DNA of 64,000 bases from Neocallimastix lanati (nom. inval.) (taxonomy: Eukaryota; Neocallimastigomycota; Neocallimastigomycetes; Neocallimastigales; Neocallimastigaceae): assembly GCA_016946835.1 (NCBI GenBank), contig JACVTC010000001.1, positions 126,001 through 190,000 of the forward strand, in the 5' to 3' direction. Under the pieces are notes generated by a model. That model ran no database searches. It had not been told where the DNA came from and worked only from the letters and a program-made list of their open reading frames with translations. Every line of letters starts with the position of its first letter. The first letter of the stretch is position 1. Below are positions 1 through 11,600 of the stretch, in pieces. The position numbers and the translations under genes are program-made.

Positions 1-282
1 TATTCCATTATTTATTATTTATTATTCCATTATTTATTATTTATTATTCCATTATTTATTATTTATTATTCCATTATTTATTATTTATTATTCCATTATT
101 TATTATTTATTATTCCATTATTTATTATTTATTATTCCATTATTTATTATTTATTATTCCATTATTTATTATTTATTATTCCATTATTTATTATTTATTA
201 TTCCATTATTTATTATTTATTATTCCATTATTTATTATTTATTATTCCATTATTTATTATTTATTATTCCATTATTTATTAT
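1..282. repeat. 22-bp satellite array (about 13 copies)
   Basis: Direct tandem repeat with a strict 22-bp period, unit ATTCCATTATTTATTATTTATT. It is cut by the window start, so the true array is longer. The CC dinucleotide recurs at positions 5, 27, 49 and onward with almost no variation, which points to recent amplification. The same unit, reverse-complemented, recurs inside the array near 46375-46445. There is no telomere-type motif. Confidence 0.95.
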
Positions 283-909
283 TCGACTAATTATTATTAT
301 TCATTAATTATTGATTATATATTATTTAATCATTATAATTAGATTTTTATTCTACTATTGCAGAGTGTACTCTATTTATATAATATTATTTTTTAATAAT
401 TTTTTTATTGGAATAAATTAATTGAAGATTTCCTAAAGTAGAAATATGGTGATTTATTCGTAAAAAAAAAAAAGTACTTTTATCCAAAACAATAAGTTAC
501 TTACATCAAAAATGATTCCAAGCATAGCCAGAAGAAAATAAGATATTAAAGAAAATTTTTATATAAAAAAATTATCATTTAATATAATTAAATATTCCTT
601 TGTTGTTATATATATTCATATATATATATATTTTAATATTACCTTTTTTAAATAATAAGAAATCATATATATATTTCTATATAAATAAATAGCAATGTAC
701 CTTTTTTTAATAAAATATTTATAATTAAAAAACTATATTAAATGTAAAAAAGTAATAAGGATTTACGAATTTGACAAACCACAGTTTCTATTGAATGTTT
801 TTGGTCCACATCATCACTCCAAATATTTCAATAATTATAGTTCTATAAACATTGAATAATAAATTATAAAGATTTTTAAAATCTATAATTGGAGAAGGTG
901 TCCATTTAA

Positions 910-945
<36 letters not shown>

Positions 946-1400
946 ATTTTAGTATAAATATTCAAATATTCATATTATGACCATCAACTTTAACATATTT
1001 TCCTTAATGATTTTTTAATAGTTTATTAACACACTTTATTAATATATTACAAGCGAAAGAACCGGTTCATGATAACATTTTTTCAATGAACTTTTTATTA
1101 TTTTGAACTGAACTTCTTTTATAATTATTTATTCCATTTTCAGAAGTTCGAATGTCAATATCTATAATCAGTTGTTGATATAACAGATTTTGAATGAATT
1201 AAATTAATTAACAATACAATAATTAATATTCCTACAAACATTATTTTTATTTTTAATTATTTCTTTTTAATTATTGAAATTAAATTTTATATACATATAT
1301 ATATATATATATTTTTTTTTCATATTGATTTCTAAACAATAAATTAATACTACATAATAATATATATATTTATTTTTATATCAAAAAACTTTTTGTACAA
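283..1400. other. AT-rich spacer, no gene recognised
   Basis: A/T-rich DNA with homopolymers, including an A-run of about 33 at 911-943, and (TA)n patches. A stretch of more mixed composition at 770-905 could be a decayed coding fragment, but no frame stays open and I recognise nothing in it. Confidence 0.7.
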
Positions 1401-1545
1401 AGTTGATCATACATTTTCTGTGGTCATTCAATAGGAGGTCAAGAAATGTATTATTGGGGCAAACCAATACCCTAAAGAAGTAGAAGCTCTTATTGGCCTT
1501 GATATTACTACTTTAAATACTATTATATCACATGAAGAAATAGAA

Positions 1546-1890
1546 ATGCAAAATTATAATACAATACAACAAATATTTTTAAATTCCTTAAAAGGTGCTA
1601 TATTAGAAACATATTCTAAATCATACATTCATTATTTCTACACGTTTTATCCTTTTTCAGATGATTATACTTCCAAAGAAATTGAATTTAATTTTAACCC
1701 TTTTTCTATAAAATTTCCAGAAATCATTTTTACGAGAATGAAGATAAAGTTTTATATGCTAATAGAAAAGTCATTAGTAGTTTTCTTTATGCTCCAAGAG
1801 TTCCGAAACTTTTATTTAACTCAAAACTTTCATATGGATATTATCAATCAGAAGATGATGCCCTTATTATATATCCTTATTGCAAATTAG
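1546..1890 (+). pseudogene. Unrecognised protein fragment (114 codons)
   Basis: An open frame of 114 codons within a stretch (about 1390-1900) whose composition is richer than the surrounding spacer. The same frame is open upstream to about 1440, and neighbouring frames there also look coding, which suggests a decayed gene with frameshifts. The product is rich in Phe, Tyr, Ile and Asn. No domain, signal peptide or intron boundary could be assigned. It could equally be part of an unrecognised transposon. I do not propose a function. Confidence 0.3.
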
Positions 1891-2009
1891 TTTCTATTAG
1901 ATATTGAGAAATATTATGTCCATTCTGTCGAATATATATAAAATTATTAGTTCTGAAATAAGAAATTTTATTGTGAAAAAATAAAATAAAAATAGTTTAT
2001 CTTTATCAC

Positions 2010-2040
<31 letters not shown>

Positions 2041-2062
2041 AATAACAAAATTAAGATTAACT

Positions 2063-2180
<118 letters not shown>

Positions 2181-2235
2181 AAAGGATGCCAAGCTATCTT
2201 CTTCTTTAAAGTCATCAAAAAACATCAGTCAATTT

Positions 2236-2540
2236 ATGGTCGAAAAAATTCCAATCATTGATTGGATTGATCATGAAACTGGAGTTAATGCTATTGAAAA
2301 AACTAAAAATATTAAGAAAAAGATTGTCTATCTAGACTATCTTATGGATCTTGAAAAGCCTACCAAGAAATATGAATTCTTAGAAATTGGTCCAAATGAT
2401 TATTTCAACAACTAGATTAGCTATGGTAACTTGTATCAAAGAAATGATTTAATTTGTTTGATTAAATCAAGTTCTGATTGGCGTTATTTACTTACCACAA
2501 GTAAATATTTATTCCCATCTTCAATAAAAATACAATAAAA
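2236..2540 (+). pseudogene. Unrecognised protein fragment
   Basis: An ATG at 2236 opens a 59-codon frame with a normal amino-acid mix, starting MVEKIPIIDWIDHETG and ending at TAG 2413-2415. The same frame stays open after the stop, reading ISYGNLYQRNDLICLIKSSS. The TAG therefore looks like a single nonsense mutation, or an exon boundary missed by eye. A second patch with similar composition lies at 2700-2870, after an AT-rich gap, and may be another exon of the same ancestral gene. I do not recognise the family. Confidence 0.3.
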
Positions 2541-2699
2541 TAATATAATAATAATTTATTATTTAAATAGATTATATATATGTATATTTAAAAATATAAA
2601 TAAATATTAATATAAAACTTGTTTTATTAATAAATTTTTTAATTGTTTGCTTTTTTTTTTTTTTTTTTTTTTTTTGTATATTAAAACACCTTTAACGGT

Positions 2700-2868
2700 T
2701 TCTGTAATGCAACAGATAATTCTATCAATGTTCTTATTGGTTTTTTACTACCACTATTCTATTATATCTATTTACTGGATTGGTATGCTTGTTGATGATG
2801 AACTAACTCATGCTCCAAATGGTATGGGTGGACAATTTGATGAGAATGAAAACATTTATGATTGGAAA
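2700..2868 (+). pseudogene. Unrecognised hydrophobic protein fragment
   Basis: Mixed-composition stretch between a T-run (2650-2675) and an A-run (2864-2890). One frame reads GFLLPLFYYIYLLDWYA; a second reads on to LVDDELTHAPNGMGGQFDEN. The switch of frame suggests decay. The hydrophobic half could be a membrane helix. It is possibly a downstream piece of the fragment at 2236. The family is unknown. Confidence 0.25.
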
Positions 2869-3095
2869 AAAAAAAAAAAAAAAAAAAAAACTTTTTTTCT
2901 ATAAAAAAATAAAAAATTATACAATATATATATTACATTAATTATTTAATATTTATTTTAAAAATTTAACCATAATAATTGATTTATTATAATAATTATT
3001 ATTATAATAAAATAAATAGTTGAAATATAAATATAAAGTACAGAATGAATAAAATAAAATAAGTAGTTGAAATAAAATAAAATAATTATTATCAA

Positions 3096-3169
3096 AAAGA
3101 TATAAATTTAATATTTAATAATTATTATTAAATATACAAATATGTTACTATACATATTTGTTTTATATC
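3096..3169. repeat. Solo copy of a short terminal-inverted-repeat end
   Basis: A 74-bp segment nearly identical to the right arm of the element at 28220-29486: the ~44 terminal bases match with two substitutions, and the inner (TTAATA)-rich part matches too. The DNA just before it (3018-3090) resembles the minisatellite unit of the MULE at 24.8-25.6 kb. This is therefore a scrambled remnant of the same element families. Confidence 0.55.
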
Positions 3170-3299
3170 ACAACATTTATTGATATAAATAATAAATTAC
3201 ATAAAATTAATGATAATAGTAATAAATCTATGAAACTTTAAAATTTTTCAAAAATTAATCAAAAATTTATTAATAAAATTTTTTTTTTCAAAATGTCAA

Positions 3300-3814
3300 T
3301 AATAAAAATATTATTAATGATAAAAATAAAAACTGTACATCAGTAACAAATGATACTTTTGACAAAACGTTTAAATCTTCTCATAATGAAATAATGAAGA
3401 TTCAGTCACCAAACATATTAAAGATGATAATTCTAATAATAATATTATTGCTACTAATGAAAATATATAAGATTATATCGAAGATAATAATCTATCTTAT
3501 AACATTTTTAATTGTTCAAATTTAAATGAAAATAATTTTATCCCAAATGTTGACAAAACTCCTCAAGAAAATTATTCTATTAACCATGATTTTTGTTCTG
3601 ATACTAATTACATCTATAATAATTTTATTTCTATTATTTCTGATCAAGATGTAAATATGACTGAAGATATGAAAGGGATTAACGATCAGTTCGTACTCAA
3701 ATGTCCTTTAAGTCCTGAAACTTTCTCTAATATTACTAATGATATTTCTCGTCCTAAATATGATGTTTCCAATAATGAAAAAATGGTTTTTACAATTTTC
3801 TCTGATACACCTAA
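3300..3814 (+). pseudogene. Copia element, 5' part (before integration of Gypsy A)
   Basis: An Asn/Ser-rich frame is open from about 3480 and ends with residues FSDTPN at the insertion point of Gypsy A. It resumes after the right LTR as SHKEAINCHNKNNWYKAIQDEL, which matches the usual linker-to-RT transition of Copia polyproteins. At least one in-frame stop (a TAA near 3468) and further frame breaks upstream show decay. Integrase motifs are not recognisable here. Known of the family: Copia polyproteins run gag, protease, integrase, RT, RNase H. Confidence 0.6.
3810..3814. repeat. Target-site duplication CCTAA (left copy, Gypsy A)
   Basis: CCTAA immediately precedes the left LTR and is repeated at 18431-18435 immediately after the right LTR. 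Five base pairs is the usual duplication length for Ty3/Gypsy integrases. Confidence 0.9.
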
Positions 3815-4644
3815 TGTAAAAATGTTCCTTATGGAGCAGATTACAATTACGAAAAAAACAAAAAAAAACAACAAAAACAACACTATCAATAACAATACTC
3901 TAATGAAATTTATTTTTTAAAAAAAATTCTTTTATTAATCACTTTATTATAAAAATTCTTTTTATTAGTTATTAACTGCAAAATAGTTAATAACAACTAC
4001 ATTTTTTTTAATAGAATAATTTTACATGTATTTATATTTTTTCTTAATTATATTATAATATACTATTTCTATTTATTTAAACATATATTCAATATAAAAT
4101 AAACAAAAACTAATCTAAAATTAAATAAAGTTATAAAAACTAAAACTAATTCAATAAGCTTTTTATTCAATTTGTTTTGACTCAAATTGAATAAGTTCTT
4201 ATTTATTATTTATTTATTATTCTTTTATTATTAATACTATTAATTATATATTACTATTTAATTTTTATGATTATTAAACTAAACTAAAATTAAACTAAAC
4301 TAAAATTAAACTAAACTAAAATTAAACTAAACTAAAATTAAACTAAACTAAAATTAAACTAAACTAAAATTAAACTAAACTAAAATTAAACTAAACTAAA
4401 ATTATTAAAATATTTTATTACTAAATTTTAGGTTATTTAAAAATTAATTTTATATTTTTAAATTTATATATTATATGAAATATAAATTTATTATTAATTT
4501 TCATAAATCAATTAATTTCATAAATTAATATATTTTACATAATTTAATGCATTAGCATTATTTTGTAAACGTGAATTTCATTAAATAATTTAATGTACAA
4601 AATAAATTAATTAATGTACTAAAGATATTGATCATATCTTTACA
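3815..4644 (-). repeat. 3' LTR of Gypsy A
   Basis: 830 bp, with TG...CA ends on the plus strand and the short inverted termini TGTAAA/TTTACA. It contains about eight copies of a 16-bp unit (TAAACTAAACTAAAAT) at 4273-4402, against about six in the partner LTR at 17639-18430. Outside this repeat and one small indel near 4476, the two LTRs differ at only a few bases by eye. Confidence 0.93.
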
Positions 4645-4675
4645 ATCTCGCCCTTTAAGTCGAGCTCCTGCGAGA
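4645..4675 (-). promoter_or_regulatory. Polypurine tract and hairpin of Gypsy A
   Basis: Read on the minus strand, the bases next to the 3' LTR are AAAGGGCGAGAT, a polypurine tract placed correctly for plus-strand priming. The tract is one side of a hairpin with a perfect 6-bp stem (TCTCGC with GCGAGA) whose loop holds GAGCTCGAC. The same block is conserved in element B at 6840-6870. The gag-pol stop codon of A falls inside it. Confidence 0.7.
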
Positions 4676-6060
4676 ATCATTTCTTGAGGGAAGTTCTATA
4701 ACAAAGGGTTGATATTTATGTCTTACAATGAAATCACTGGCATGATCATCATTCTTAATAGATTCTTGATCCTTTGTTCTTGTTTTATTTTTCTTATTTT
4801 TTCTAAAGTATTCCTGAATTAATTGTTTATCTAAAATTTGATCTTCATCTATCCAAGAGTCTTCATTTGATCCTTTCCAAGAGATAAGAAAACGATTCTT
4901 TCCTTTATAAGTTCTCATATTAATTATTTTATCTGGAATCATATCGGAATTATTTGTAGTTAAATTTATACTCTTTCGTTTATTAACATTTCTATCTTCA
5001 AATTCATTCTCATAATAAGGTTCAAGTAAAGAAACATGAAAAATTGGATGACAATGCATATTATTAGGTAGTTTAAGTTTGTACGCTAAGGGACTAACTT
5101 TTTCAATTATTTCAAAAGGACCTATCAATTGATCGGCTAGTTTTCTTTTAACATTCTTAGTAGTAGATCCTTTAAGTAACCAAACTTTTTTATCGACTTC
5201 GAAATTAGGGGAAGGAAGTCTTTTCAAATCGGCGTATTTTTTATAAGTTTTCTTAGCTTCTTCTAAGTTTCTTTTTAAAAATTCAATATTTTTATTAATA
5301 TCTAATATTCTTTTTTCAGCTCTACTTGGTCTTTCTGAGGATGGAATCTCAGGACTAAATTTAGGATTAAAACCATAGTTTGCGAAGAATGGTGATTGAT
5401 TTATAAATTGATGTAAAGTATTATTGTAAGCGAATTCAGCGAAAGATAGTAAATCGACCCAATTATTTTGCCTTTCATTTATGAAACAACGAAGATATTG
5501 TTCCAATATTCCGTTCACCCTCTCCGTTTGACCATCAGTCTCCGGATGGTTGGAGGTAGAAAGAGAATGAGTAATATCAAGAAGTTTATATAAGCGATTC
5601 CAAAATTCAGATGTAAATTGCGATCCTCTATCAGAAATAATAGAATCAGGGAAACCATGTAATTTAAAAATATTCGAGATAAAAGCATCAGCAGCAATTG
5701 AAGCAGTAGGAAGACAACGAAAAGGAATAAAATGAGCCATTTTAGTCAAACGATCAACAACAACCATAATTGTAGTCATATCTTTAGACTTAGGTAATTC
5801 AACGATAAAATCCATAGAAATATCAGACCAAGCCCTATTAGGAGTGGACAAGGGTGAAAGAAGTCCATATGGCTTGTGTCTAGGAATTTTCGATTTACAG
5901 CAAACTTCACAAGACTTAATAAATTTTTTAACATCAAGAGAAAAATTAGGCCACCAAAAATTGCGGCTAAGTAATTCTTGAGTCTTAGAAACACCAAAAT
6001 GACCAGCAGTAGGAGAGTCATGATGGAGTTCAAGAACTCTCGTTCGAATCGATTTAGGAA
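4655..6060 (-). CDS. Gypsy A pol, 3' part: integrase and chromodomain
   Basis: Continuation of the gag-pol frame after the element B insertion. It opens with VPKSIRTRVLELHH, the start of the HHCC zinc-binding domain, whose cysteines appear in CEVC. The catalytic DDE residues lie in MDFIVELPKS, ISDRGSQF and TDGQTERVN. The GPF/Y module follows (IGPFEII), then a chromodomain around WKGSNEDSWIDEDQIL. The integrase inserts the cDNA; in chromoviruses the chromodomain biases insertion toward particular chromatin. The frame is open throughout to TAA at 4655. One oddity: the usual STAYHPQTDGQ motif reads STSNHPETDGQ here, while element B has the common form. Confidence 0.93.
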
Positions 6061-6065
6061 CATAA
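6061..6065. repeat. Target-site duplication CATAA (left copy, Gypsy B)
   Basis: CATAA lies next to the left LTR of B and is repeated at 12851-12855 after the right LTR. Removing B and one copy joins the A codons ATT TAT GTT CCT in frame. Confidence 0.9.
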
Positions 6066-6839
6066 TATAAAGTTTTGATTTAAAAAAATAGATTATAAGT
6101 CAAAAATTATAATAACACTAAATAACACAAAAATGTTTTATAAACAAATAAGTTTTATTATATTTAGATTTTAAAATAATCTTTATTACTTATTAGTGTT
6201 ATTAACAATAAATCGTTAATAACAATTACATCGATTAAAATACATGAAATTTGGTTAACTATTTATATTTTTATCTTATTACATTTAGAATATATAATTC
6301 CTATTGAATTATATTATCTAACTATTTATTTAAAAACAATACTAACCTAAACTAATAATAAATAATTAACTATTACTAAATAAAGAGAATTATAATTAAT
6401 AACTAAAATAAATATAAACAATTTCAATCGAGCTCATTTATTATTTATTTATTATTTAAATATTATTAATAAATTCTTATTATATTTTCTATTTAAAATT
6501 AATATAAAAGTTGTCATAATTATTTAATATGATTTTAGCATAAAATGCCGCAAGTTTCAACATGACTAATTGCATAGTTTCATGTTGTTAATTTATCTTG
6601 TAAAAAACCTTAACTCTTATTATTTAAATTAAATTACATAAAAAGAAATGATTTTCAATTACTAGTTTCACAAGAGAAATTTTTAATTTATTAATATGAT
6701 TGGGAAGAAGTCGAAGTTTTGTTTAAAATTATTTGCAATAATTTTATACACGTGATTTTTAATAAATTTATTTTAATTTTACTTAAATTTATGATTAAAT
6801 TTAATTAAAGTTTATAAAGATATTAATAATATCTTTACA
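6066..6839 (-). repeat. 3' LTR of Gypsy B
   Basis: 774 bp, reading TATAAAGTTTTG... to ...ATATCTTTACA on the plus strand. The expected TG end is TA in both LTRs of this copy, whereas solo LTR C of the same family has TG. The inverted termini are otherwise preserved. Confidence 0.93.
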
Positions 6840-6870
6840 ATCTCGCCCCTTAAGTCGAGCTCCTGCGAGA
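6840..6870 (-). promoter_or_regulatory. Polypurine tract and hairpin of Gypsy B
   Basis: On the minus strand AAGGGGCGAGAT abuts the 3' LTR. TCTCGC and GCGAGA form the same 6-bp stem as in element A, with the same GAGCTCGAC loop. The block matches that of A at all but one or two positions although the flanking DNA does not, so it is under functional constraint. Confidence 0.7.
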
Positions 6871-6876
6871 TTAACT

Positions 6877-8628
6877 TTAAGAAGGAAGTTCAATTACAAA
6901 AGGTTGATATTTATGTCTAACATAGTACTCGTTTGCATCATCAGGTGGTTGACAGAATTCGTTGTTAACATTCGAAGATTTGTTCTTCTTTTCTTTTCTG
7001 TAATATTCTTGTATTAATTGTCTATCAAGAATTTGATCTTCATCAATCCAAGTATTTTCACTAAAATCGCATCCTTTCCATTTAATCAAGTAACGATTCT
7101 TATTGTTAAAGGTTTTCATTTTAATTATTCTTTCAGGAGTTCTATCAATTGTATCCGTATTAAGATTAATATTTCTTCTACGAGTATTTCTTCTGTTTGA
7201 AAATTTATTTTCATGATAAGGTTCAAGAAGTGAAACATGAAATACAGGGTGACAACGCATATTATTAGGAAGTTTAAGTTCGTACGCTAAGTCACTAACT
7301 TTTCTTATTATTTCAAAAGGTCCTATTAGTTGATCAGATAATTTTCTATTTTTCTTTGTTGTATTACCCTTTAAAAGATAAACTTTATTTCCTACTTTAA
7401 AATCTGGAGAATCCATTCTTTTCAGATCTGCATATTTCTTATAAGTCTTTTTTGCTTGCTCTAAGTTTTCTTTTAAAAATTTAATGTTTTCATTAATATT
7501 TAATATTCTTTTCTCAGCTCTATGCGGATTCTCATTTGAAGGAATTTCAGGATTAAATTTCGGATTAAAACCATAATTTGCAAAAAATGGTGATTGATTT
7601 ATTGACTGTTGTAAAGTATTATTATAGGAAAATTCTGCAAAAGGTAATAAATCAAGCCAGTTATTTTGCTTTTCATTGATGAAACAACGAAGATATTGTT
7701 CCAATATCGAGTTCACCCTCTCCGTTTGACCATCGGTCTGCGGGTGATAAGCAGTAGAAAAAGAATGCTTAATATTTAAAAGAGAGCAAAGACGATTCCA
7801 AAAATCAGAGGTAAACTGAGAACCACGATCAGAAATAATAGAATCGGGGAAACCATGAAGTTTAAAAATATTAGCAATGAAAGAATCAGCAGCAATAGAA
7901 GCAGTAGGAAGACATCTAAAAGGTATAAAATGAGCCATTTTAGTTAAGCGATCCACAACAACCATTATAGTGGTCATATCTTTGGATTTCGGAAGTTCAA
8001 CAATAAAATCCATAGAGATAGCAGACCAGGCTCTATTTGGTGTAGAAAGTGGAGAAAGTAAACCATATGGCTTATGTCTTGAGATTTTGGATTTTGAACA
8101 AATTTCACAAGATTTAATAAACATTTTAACATCTTTTTGTAATTTAGGCCACCAGAAATTACGAGAAATAAGTTCAATAGTTTTATTAATTCCAAAATGA
8201 CCAGCAGAAATAGAGTCATGATGGAGTTCTAAAACTCTTATTCTAATTTTATTGGGAACATAAATTAAATTTTCAAAAAGTAAATAACCATTTTTGTCAA
8301 GAGAAAATTTATCGATTTTACTAAAAGGGGGATCTTTTGATTTATCATTTTTAAGAAATTCAGTTATTTTGCAATAGAATTCATCATTAGCTAGAGAATC
8401 ATGAATAGAGGAGATTAAAGAATCATTCTTAAAACTACATGAATTAATAACGCATGAAATAGGACGAACACTAGCAAATAAATGATCACTACGTCTTGAT
8501 AAAATATCTGGTTTACCTGACTTTTTACCAGCTCTGTAAATTAGTTTAAAATCAAATCTAGATAAGAATTCATACCAACGAATTTGGCGTTGGGAAAGAA
8601 GTTCAGGTTTTCGAGGGAAAGTTAAATT
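6877..8628 (-). CDS. Gypsy B pol, 3' part: RNase H end, integrase, chromodomain
   Basis: 584 codons in the same frame as the upstream gag-pol, directly after the TAG at 8629-8631. I translated the whole stretch and found no other stop. It begins NLTFPRKPELLSQRQIRW (end of RNase H), then the HHCC domain (LELHHDS, CEIC), the DDE core (MDFIVELPKS, ISDRGSQF, TDGQTERVN), the GPF/Y module and a chromodomain (WKGCDFSENTWIDEDQIL), ending VIELPS. It would be made only by stop read-through, or from a copy without the mutation. The first in-frame ATG is at 8124, inside the zinc-binding domain, and is unlikely to be a real start. Confidence 0.9.
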   Translation of the reverse strand, partial: NLTFPRKPELLSQRQIRWYEFLSRFDFKLIYRAGKKSGKPDILSRRSDHLFASVRPISCVINSCSFKNDSLISSIHDSLANDEFYCKITEFLKNDKSKDPPFSKIDKFSLDKNGYLLFENLIYVPNKIRIRVLELHHDSISAGHFGINKTIELISRNFWWPKLQKDVKMFIKSCEICSKSKISRHKPYGLLSPLSTPNRAWSAISMDFIVELPKSKDMTTIMVVVDRLTKMAHFIPFRCLPTASIAADSFIANIFKLHGFPDSIISDRGSQFTSDFWNRLCSLLNIKHSFSTAYHPQTDGQTERVNSILEQYLRCFINEKQNNWLDLLPFAEFSYNNTLQQSINQSPFFANYGFNPKFNPEIPSNENPHRAEKRILNINENIKFLKENLEQAKKTYKKYADLKRMDSPDFKVGNKVYLLKGNTTKKNRKLSDQLIGPFEIIRKVSDLAYELKLPNNMRCHPVFHVSLLEPYHENKFSNRRNTRRRNINLNTDTIDRTPERIIKMKTFNNKNRYLIKWKGCDFSENTWIDEDQILDRQLIQEYYRKEKKNKSSNVNNEFCQPPDDANEYYVRHKYQPFVIELPS

Positions 8629-11600
8629 CTAATGATCAGTATAAATAATAAACTGATGGCGAGCTCCTTCTAAGTAATGTCTCCATCCTTCCAATGCAAC
8701 TTTAATAGCAAGAAGTTCTTTGTCATAGATAGGGTAATTTCTTTGGGATTTAGTTAAGCTAGTAGAAATAAAAGCAATTGGATGCAAATGCCCATCAAAT
8801 TCCTGAGAAAGAATTGCACCAACAGCAAAATTACTAGCATCAGTTTCAACAATGAATTGTTTGTTGCTATCAGGATGTTTCAAAATAGGAGCAGTAGTAA
8901 ATAATTCTTTTAAAGTATCAAACGCTTTTTGTTGTTCAGAACTCCAATTAAAAGGAACATTTTTTCTAGTTAATTTGTGGAGAGGATTTGCAATTTTCGC
9001 AAAGTCTTTAATAAAAATTCTGTAATAATTACAAAGTCCAATAAACGATTGAATTTCTTTAACGTTTGTTGGAACAGGCCAATCTAAAATTGCTTTAACT
9101 TTTTCTTTATCCATTTTAATTCCATCTCTTGATAAAACATAACCAAGAAAGGTAGTTTCAGTTACATCAAATTCACACTTTTCTAATTTAACAACTAAAT
9201 GATTCTCTAACAATTTTCTTAAAACTTTCTTAACATGTACATGATGTTCTTCCAAAGTATTAGAATAAATTAAAATGTCATCAATGTAAGAGATTACAAA
9301 ATCATCTAAGTAATCACTGAGAACATCATTTATAAAATGTTGGAATGTAGCAGGGGCATTCTTAAGCCCAAAAGGCATAACGAGATATTCAAAGTGCCCG
9401 TATCTTGTACGAAAGGCAGTTTTGTACTCGTCACCTTCTTTAATTCTTACTAAGTTATAAGCAGATTTTAAATCTAACTTAGTAAAATATTTAGCACCTT
9501 TAACTCTATCCAACAATTCACTAATTAAAGGAAGTGGATAAGAGTTACGGATGGTCATTTCGTTCAATTTTCTATAATCAATAACTAGTCTATAAGTACC
9601 ATCCTTTTTTCTAACAAATAAAATAGGTGCACCAGCAGGAGAAGAAGATTTCCTAATAAAACCCTTTTTTAAATTCTCTTCTAAATATTTCTTTAATTCT
9701 TCTCTCTCCGTTTCAGTTAAAGGGTACAACGGACCATAAAATAGACTACAATTATCTTTTAATTTAATTTCACAATCATAATTACGATGCGGAGGTAACA
9801 CATTACAATTATTTTCATTAAACACTTCTTTAAACATCAAATAGATTTCAGGTACTTCGACCTTTTCACCATCTTTATTTAAATTATTATCTTCATCATT
9901 ACATTTTTCAATTACATTTAATTTCTTACATTTACTAGATTCACAAATTTTCTTTAAAATCCTTAAACTATTAGTACTAATTTTACTATCACAATTCATA
10001 ACAATAATATCATCACTATCGCTAAAGTTATCACTATCACTAATGCTATCACTAAAATTATCTAACATAAAAGTATCATTAATATCACTATCACTATCAT
10101 AATTATTAAATTCAGAGCAAGTTCTAATACGAGTTCGGCGGCCACGAATAGAAATTTCTTCTTCTGAGTCAGAGTCGGAATCAGAGTCAAAGAGGGGTTT
10201 TCTTTTTCTTGATTCTTCAATAATAACTTTGTTTTCTTCTAGGTTGGTAGCAGGTTCTTTTCCTTTGTTCCTTTTCTTGTTCTTGTTTTTCCTTTTTCTT
10301 TTACCATTGTTACAATGTCTTGCACAGAAACCGGATCCGAAAGAAATCTTCTTTGCGTCATTGTAGTTGTAGGGGGAGTGCTTATTGATCCATGGTAAAC
10401 CCAAGATAATATCAACATCAGGAATCCTGAGAACATAGAGTTGAATCGTTTCCAAGTGGTTCCTTAAACGAAGAACGCATTTCTCAGTTTCCTTTTTTAC
10501 TGATGAAACACCATATCCAAGACCAGTAACACGGAAAGGTTCTTCGATTTCTTTTGTTTTAATTCCAAAGGCTTTAGCGAATTCAGGATGGATAAAATTA
10601 AGATCAGAACCAGAATCGATCAGAACTCTTGCTTTTACTTCTTCTGTATCGTTTGTTTTAATATAGAAATCAATGATATTACTTTTCTTTGTCAAAAGTG
10701 AGTTTTGTTCTTCCACGATTTTTCTAACTTTGACAATATCTTCTTGGCTGTTGATTCTTCTAATTCTTCTTAAACTACTTGAGGGTGTGGTAGCGGTGTT
10801 TTCTTGTTTACTGATAATCTTGACTCCGGCAGGTTTCTTCTTATTTGGACAGTTAAAATAGCGATGACCTGGTTTTTTACAATAATAGCACAATCCTTTC
10901 CTTCTTTCTTCATCTCTTGAATTCGAGTTTTCTTGATATAATTTCTGGTTAGAAGGGAAGTAACTTGTATTCGTTTGTCCTCTCTTAATTCTGTATAAAT
11001 CTATTTCCATTGGGTCACTAGTAGACACATGATTATTATTATTTATTTCCTTACGATGGTAATAATTATGATAGAAAAATTCATTTATTTCATGTCTCTT
11101 AGTTAAGCTTTCGATACTAAGGACATCAGTGAAAAGTCTTCTTAAGTTGTTGGGATTTGGATTTACCACTGCAAGGTGCTCCCTCATCTTGTAGTGAAGT
11201 CCTTTTACAAACATATAAATCTTAGCAGAATCGTTAAAATCTGAATGTCTGCTGATTTTATTAAATTCATTTATATACTCACTAACATGACCAAATTTAT
11301 GTTGTCGGATGCTGCATAATTTACCGTTTGCGACAACTGTGCTCATGTCCTGCTCTCCAAATTGATTTCTTAATTCTTGAATAAAATCTTCATAAACATT
11401 GAGCAGGGGATCATTATTTCTTCGCAAGTTTGAGGCCCATATCAAGGGATCACCGACAAGATAAGAAATTATAAATCTGACCTTTGTATGGTCGTTATTG
11501 AAACCTTGTGGATTGGCTTCCATAGCTATTTCAGCTCTTGTAAGGAAGCCATCAAAGTCCTTCTTGATTCCAGAAAATAACGGTGGTTCGTTAACAATCT

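Noticed and set aside
1-282. Possible telomere or centromere repeat
   Set aside because: The 22-bp unit has no telomere motif, and centromere function cannot be told from sequence alone.
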